From contig JAFTPZ010000010.1 in assembly GCA_017463025.1 (NCBI GenBank), positions 1-42,465 of the forward strand: 42,465 nucleotides of DNA, written 5' to 3'. The notes beneath the pieces are model-generated. The model ran no database searches, was not told where the DNA came from, and saw only the letters and a list, made by a program, of their open reading frames with translations. Source of the DNA: Clostridia bacterium (GTDB lineage: Bacteria > Bacillota > Clostridia > Christensenellales > Borkfalkiaceae). Made by a program: the position numbers and the translations under genes. Position 1 is the first letter of the stretch. Each line of letters opens with the position of its first letter. Of this stretch, positions 38,952 to 42,465 are shown piece by piece.

Positions 38952-39671
38952 ATGGATACGATCAAATTCGAAAACAAAGGGCATATCAAAATGATCGCGC
39001 ACCGCGGCTTGTCGGGCTTGGAGCGCGAGAACACGAACGCCGCGTTCGTAGCGGCAGGCGTGAGGAGCTATTACGGCATTGAAACGGACGTGCATATCAC
39101 CAAGGACGGTAAAATTATCGTGGTGCACGATAATAACCTTACACGCGTGGCAAATTTGGATATGGTGGTGGAGGAAAGCACGTTCGATGAGCTCCGCGCC
39201 GTACGTATGACCGATATCGACGGTACGCCGCGCGCCGATCTTTGTCTGCCGTCGCTGGAAGAGTATCTGCATATCTGTAAAAAATACGACAAGCAAGCGG
39301 TGTTAGAGCTGAAAAACCCGATGCCCGAGGAAAAGGTGTGGGAGATCGCGGCGATTGCGGAAAAGCTCGGTTGGTTCGATCGCGTAACGTTCATTTCGTT
39401 CGCAAGTGAAAACCTCGTGGCGTTACGGCAAAAATACCCCAACGCAAGCGCGCAGCTTTTAAGGGGAAAGGTTACGGAAGAAACGATACGGTTTGTGATC
39501 GATAACCGTTTGGACGCAGACTTTGACGGCTACGCCGTGAACAAAGAGGTCGTCAAGCGGTTGCACGACGAGGGATTGAAAGTCAACTGTTGGACGCTCG
39601 ACACCCTTGCGCTCGCGGAACGGGCGAAAGCGGCGGGCGTAGACTTTATCACGACGAATATTTTGGAATAA
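38952..39671 (+). CDS. Glycerophosphodiester phosphodiesterase family protein
   Basis: 239 residues. GDPD family, TIM-barrel enzymes that release glycerol-3-phosphate from glycerophosphodiesters. The catalytic HRG (AHRGLSG, ~16-22), the metal-binding E-T-D-V-H and the second His of VVHDNN are all present. The C-terminus VNCWTLDTLALAERAKAAGVDFITTN is characteristic. There is no signal peptide, so it is cytosolic. It lies 17 bp behind the metallopeptidase; the four genes from 36679 likely form one unit ending at the strong terminator downstream. Confidence 0.9.
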   Translation: MDTIKFENKGHIKMIAHRGLSGLERENTNAAFVAAGVRSYYGIETDVHITKDGKIIVVHDNNLTRVANLDMVVEESTFDELRAVRMTDIDGTPRADLCLPSLEEYLHICKKYDKQAVLELKNPMPEEKVWEIAAIAEKLGWFDRVTFISFASENLVALRQKYPNASAQLLRGKVTEETIRFVIDNRLDADFDGYAVNKEVVKRLHDEGLKVNCWTLDTLALAERAKAAGVDFITTNILE

Positions 39672-39684
39672 TAGGAAAAACATA

Positions 39685-39725
39685 CCGCCCCGTCCGAAAT
39701 CGGACGGGGCGGCTTTCATGTTTTT
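39685..39725. terminator. Bidirectional terminator between GDPD and GH3 genes
   Basis: A 12-bp GC-rich stem CCGCCCCGTCCG/CGGACGGGGCGG with an AAAT loop. T-rich DNA lies on the plus side (ATGTTTTT), and on the minus side TATGTTTTT. Confidence 0.9.
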
Positions 39726-39726
39726 A

Positions 39727-41733
39727 TTACGCCTTAAACGCTTTACAATATTGATCTTTTTTAGGTAGGTCGATCTCAATCTTGCCGCAAAGACGGATAT
39801 CTCTCGACGACGCGCCCACGTAAATTTCAAACGCGCCGCTTTCCACGTACCATTTTTCCAACGCCGGCGACCAGAACGCGAACGAGCGTGCGTTCAAAGC
39901 AATGCAAACGCGCTTGCTCTCGCCCGCTTTGAGCGTCGTTTTCGCAAAGCCTTTCAGCTCCTTTTCGGGGCGTTCCACCGTCGCCATCACGTCGCGTACG
40001 TACACCTGCGAAATTTCCTTGCCGTCCACGGCAGAAACGTTTTTCACCGTGAACGAAACCTCGTAGTCCGTTTCCGATTTCTTTTCGATAGCAAGGTCGG
40101 AATATTCAAAGTCCGCATAGGACAGCCCGTGCCCGAACGGGAATAACACGTCTTTGCCTTTCGTATCGTACCAACGATACCCCACGAGTACGCCCTCGGC
40201 ATACCGCTCTACAAATCCGTTGCCCGTATCTGCGCCCGTGGGGGTATCTTCGAGACAGAGGGGGAACGTTTCGGAAAGCTTGCCCGAGGGATTGACTTTG
40301 CCCGAAAGCACGTCCGCGACCGCCTCTTGTCCGCCCTCGCCGAGGAATCCTGCGAACACCACCGCTTTTACTTGACCGATCCACGCGCGCATATCCACCG
40401 CACCGCCGCCGTAGATAACGACGACCACGTTTTTATTGTATTTCGCCGTATTCAGAATAATATCCTCGTGTACGGGGGAAAGCCGAATGGTGGTGCGGTC
40501 GAAATCCTCGCCGTCCATTTGCGCGTTCGAGCCGACGCAAAGTACGACAGTATCCGCCTCGTACGCCGCGCTCAACAACGAGCTCGTGTGGCGTATCCTC
40601 GCTTGATGTACCGTATCGCTGTAATCCCTGATAAATTCGACCGTCGCGCCGTCGCCCAAACGCTCGGAAAGCTCCTCTGCAAGATTACGGGGCGCATAGT
40701 CGCTGTTGACGAGCGCAGAACCGCCGCCGCCAAAGGGCGGCTTTGCGGCGAACTGACCGCCGATCGCGATCCTGCCGCCTTTGAGGGGGAGGATATCGTC
40801 CTCGTTTTTCAAAAGTACGATAGAATCCTGCGCGATCTTCACCGCCGCCGCGTGATTTTCCTCTTTCGTTTTCACCGATTTTTTCGTTTTGTCTGCGTTG
40901 ACTTTCTTTTCGACGAGCTCCAACACCTTGCAAACGCGCTCGTCGATCTCTTCTTCCGTGAGCCACCCCTCGTTCAAGCCCTCTTTCAGCTCGTTCACGG
41001 CGGTATCGTCCCAAGTGGAGGGCATACGCAGATCGAGCGTCGCTTTCGCCGCTTTGCCGCTATGGTGCACCGCGTTCCAATCGGACACGATCAGTCCGTT
41101 ATAGCCCAGCTCGTCGCGGAGTACGCCTTTGAGTAGCTTTTCGTTCTCGCTCGCCCAGATACCGTTTACGGGATTATACGAGCACATCACCGTCCAAGGC
41201 TTTGCCTCCAAAACGGTTTCAAAAGCAGGCAGATAAATTTCGTGGAAGGTGCGATCGTCCACCTCGCTCGATTGCGCGAGTCGCTCGTATTCGCGGTTGT
41301 TGAGGGCGAAATGTTTGAGCGAAGTGCCCACGCCCTTGCTCTGTACCCCCTCGATATACGCTTTCGCCATCGCGCCGGCAAGGAAGGGATCTTCGGAGGA
41401 ATATTCAAAGTTCCGTCCGCAAAGGGGAGTACGCTTGATATTTACCCCGAGGGCAAGCAACACGTCCACGTCGCGCGCGATACATTCGTCGCCGATCGTT
41501 TCGCCGTCGAGATAGGCAAGCGAGGGGTCCCACGAATTTGTCAGCGCGGAGATATTCGGCATAGCCGTCGCGACGAGCGTTTGTCCGTCCACGACCTTTC
41601 TTACGCCGTGCGGACCGTCGGCAAGGAATACCTCGGGAAGCTTTCCGTTCGCGTCGTATAACCGCCAACTGTCTTTGCCCGTCAAAAGACGGAGCTTTTC
41701 TTCAAGTGTGAATTGTTTCAAATCGTATTTCAT
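39727..41733 (-). CDS. Glycoside hydrolase family 3 beta-glucosidase-type enzyme
   Basis: 668 residues. GH3 enzyme, two-domain with a C-terminal fibronectin-III-like domain. The N-terminal barrel has ADGPHGVRK, the KHFALNNRE catalytic-region motif and the nucleophile Asp of GLIVSDW (~217). The alpha/beta sandwich has DTVVLCVGSNAQMDGEDFDR. The FnIII-like domain covers roughly the last 110 residues. There is no signal peptide, so the enzyme acts on imported short glucosides or similar sugars. ATG 41733 has GGAGGA upstream; the longer frame (to 41817) is rejected. It is divergent from a truncated AraC-like gene, a common local regulator arrangement. Confidence 0.93.
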   Translation of the reverse strand: MKYDLKQFTLEEKLRLLTGKDSWRLYDANGKLPEVFLADGPHGVRKVVDGQTLVATAMPNISALTNSWDPSLAYLDGETIGDECIARDVDVLLALGVNIKRTPLCGRNFEYSSEDPFLAGAMAKAYIEGVQSKGVGTSLKHFALNNREYERLAQSSEVDDRTFHEIYLPAFETVLEAKPWTVMCSYNPVNGIWASENEKLLKGVLRDELGYNGLIVSDWNAVHHSGKAAKATLDLRMPSTWDDTAVNELKEGLNEGWLTEEEIDERVCKVLELVEKKVNADKTKKSVKTKEENHAAAVKIAQDSIVLLKNEDDILPLKGGRIAIGGQFAAKPPFGGGGSALVNSDYAPRNLAEELSERLGDGATVEFIRDYSDTVHQARIRHTSSLLSAAYEADTVVLCVGSNAQMDGEDFDRTTIRLSPVHEDIILNTAKYNKNVVVVIYGGGAVDMRAWIGQVKAVVFAGFLGEGGQEAVADVLSGKVNPSGKLSETFPLCLEDTPTGADTGNGFVERYAEGVLVGYRWYDTKGKDVLFPFGHGLSYADFEYSDLAIEKKSETDYEVSFTVKNVSAVDGKEISQVYVRDVMATVERPEKELKGFAKTTLKAGESKRVCIALNARSFAFWSPALEKWYVESGAFEIYVGASSRDIRLCGKIEIDLPKKDQYCKAFKA

Positions 41734-41802
41734 AAATTTTCCTCCATAACGGATTTTCTCTATTATAACAGAAAATTCTCCTAAAATATACATAAAAAGA
41801 GT

Positions 41803-41830
41803 TTGAATTACTCTCATTTTGTGATATAAT
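41803..41830 (+). promoter_or_regulatory. Promoter of the AraC-like gene, abutting the start codon
   Basis: TTGAAT (41803-41808), 16-bp spacer, TATAAT (41825-41830), then 6 nt to ATG 41837. The divergent GH3 gene has a TATAAT on the minus strand near 41760-41765 with a poor -35. Confidence 0.75.
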
Positions 41831-41836
41831 AAACGT

Positions 41837-42334
41837 ATGCAGAGTTACTATGAAAAGAACAGAGAGGACAATCAGTCGCTCGAATACAAGCGGAGCACGA
41901 ATCATTCGTATCCGCCGCATTTCCATTTGAACTTGGAAATTTTTTTGCTTGACCGCGGCGAATACGAGATCACCGTAAACGATAATAAATATACGGTTAC
42001 GGACGGAGATATCGTCGTGTTCGATAGCTACGACATTCATAGCTACGAGCGCAAAAGTGTGCCGAAAGCAGGGGGAAACGACGGCTTGCTCGTGATTCCC
42101 TATCGGTATTTGACGCGGTTTAACGGTTGGCGGAAAAATTTCAGGATCACCACGCCGATCATTCGGAACGAAAGACTTTGCGCCGAGCTTTTGGCGCTTG
42201 CGGATAAATATCTGATCGGCGAAACGGACGAACGGGTGAAAGAGTCGGCGCTCGATCTGTTGCTTGCGCGGCTTTTAGAAAGCTTGCAATTTTCGGAAAG
42301 TAAAACCAAAGACGAGGGAATGTTGAGACATTAG
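41837..42334 (+). pseudogene. AraC-family regulator, truncated: cupin domain only
   Basis: 165 residues. The N-terminal AraC-type cupin sugar-sensing domain is complete in style (PPHFHLNLEIFLLDRGEYEITVNDN, then DGDIVVFDSYDIHSYE), and a linker helix follows (LLALADKYL...LARLLESLQF). The C-terminal double HTH (~100 residues) that AraC proteins need for DNA binding is missing. The reading frame runs past ~42320 into sequence that belongs to a different gene, giving a chance stop. It is either a broken gene or an artefact of joining two pieces of DNA. In intact form it would be the local regulator of the divergent GH3 glucosidase. Confidence 0.75.
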
Positions 42335-42465
42335 TTCAATTATCCCACAAAAAACCTGATACCCATTTAGAGGTGGCTCTTGACTTTGAAGACGAAACTC
42401 TTGAACAGTCGCTTGTGGATGTTGAATCCCGTGTAAAATCAAGGGAAAGGGTGAAAGTGACCTAC
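42322..42465 (+). pseudogene. Fragment resembling the C-terminal extension of a 23S rRNA uracil-5-methyltransferase (RlmCD/RumA-like)
   Basis: An open 48-codon frame runs from 42322 to the window end. It reads VETLVQLSHKKPD, then LEVALDF, and ends RERVKVTY. This is the pattern found in the tail of clostridial RumA/RlmCD-like enzymes (HVETVVLLSHKKPD... then RVTYKMIKEYI). There is no start codon and no catalytic part; it begins abruptly inside the AraC-like gene, in another frame. Codon use (TTA, AGG, CTT) differs from the neighbours, which use GC-ending codons. It continues beyond the window. Confidence 0.6.

Noticed and set aside
40327..41136. 269-codon plus-strand frame over the GH3 gene
   Set aside because: Arg-rich antisense shadow of a well-defined enzyme.
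1..42465. tRNA, rRNA, tmRNA or insertion sequence genes
   Set aside because: None recognised on reading both strands; no cloverleaf ends, rRNA signatures or transposase motifs were seen.

Overview
This window is a chromosomal segment of an endospore-forming Bacillota, probably an uncultured Clostridia lineage. The evidence is spore genes (spoIVFA-like/spoIVFB, ricT, yyaC, a gerA-gerB-gerC operon), Bacillota gene orders (lon-ysxC, rpmH-rnpA-yidD-yidC-jag, rplU-rpmA), an L27 precursor with a Prp-type N-terminal extension, and many near-consensus sigma-A promoters (TTGACA-17-TATAAT). Genus cannot be fixed from the sequence. It is core genome: no tRNA, rRNA, CRISPR array, transposase or prophage was seen.

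Layout. 1-2.1 kb: tail of clpP, clpX and a small PH-domain membrane protein. 2.1-4.3 kb: dispersed-repeat remnants, then an unrecognised coiled-coil membrane protein divergent from an XRE repressor with repeated operator-like sites between them. 4.3-11.4 kb, minus strand: RNase G, spoIVFB, spoIVFA-like, a uracil permease, ricT and holB. 11.7-17.1 kb, plus strand: a Wzz/CpsD pair, lon, ysxC and a degenerate phosphoglycosyl transferase. 17.1-21.3 kb: a 2TM-plus-beta-domain protein with an IMPase-family phosphatase, a small helical protein, rplU-rpmA and a beta-propeller protein. 21.3-27.5 kb: rsmG, a replication-origin-like region, a SLOG protein, dnaN, rpmH, rnpA, yidD, yidC and jag. 27.5-32.1 kb: a LysR regulator divergent from aspA, queT behind a probable preQ1-I riboswitch, yyaC and a CvpA-family protein. 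32.2-32.65 kb: a second dense DnaA-box cluster. 32.7-36.6 kb: the germinant-receptor operon. 36.6-42.3 kb: two RNA methyltransferase genes, a zinc protease, a GDPD, a GH3 glucosidase and a truncated AraC-type regulator that ends at an abrupt sequence junction.

The most notable biology is around replication. Between rsmG and dnaN lies a textbook basal unwinding module (paired DnaA boxes, a short C-rich spacer, then in-register DnaA-trios and AT-rich DNA), but the dnaA gene expected beside dnaN is absent and a SLOG-family gene sits in its place. About 10 kb away is a second, denser array of DnaA boxes. The pair looks like a widely split bipartite origin, or an origin plus a DnaA-titration/reactivation site. 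Other points are a perfectly symmetrical divergent promoter (lysR/aspA), three genes whose -10 box lies only 6-7 nt before the start codon (candidate leaderless mRNAs), and an operator placed exactly inside the promoter spacer of the XRE-controlled membrane protein.
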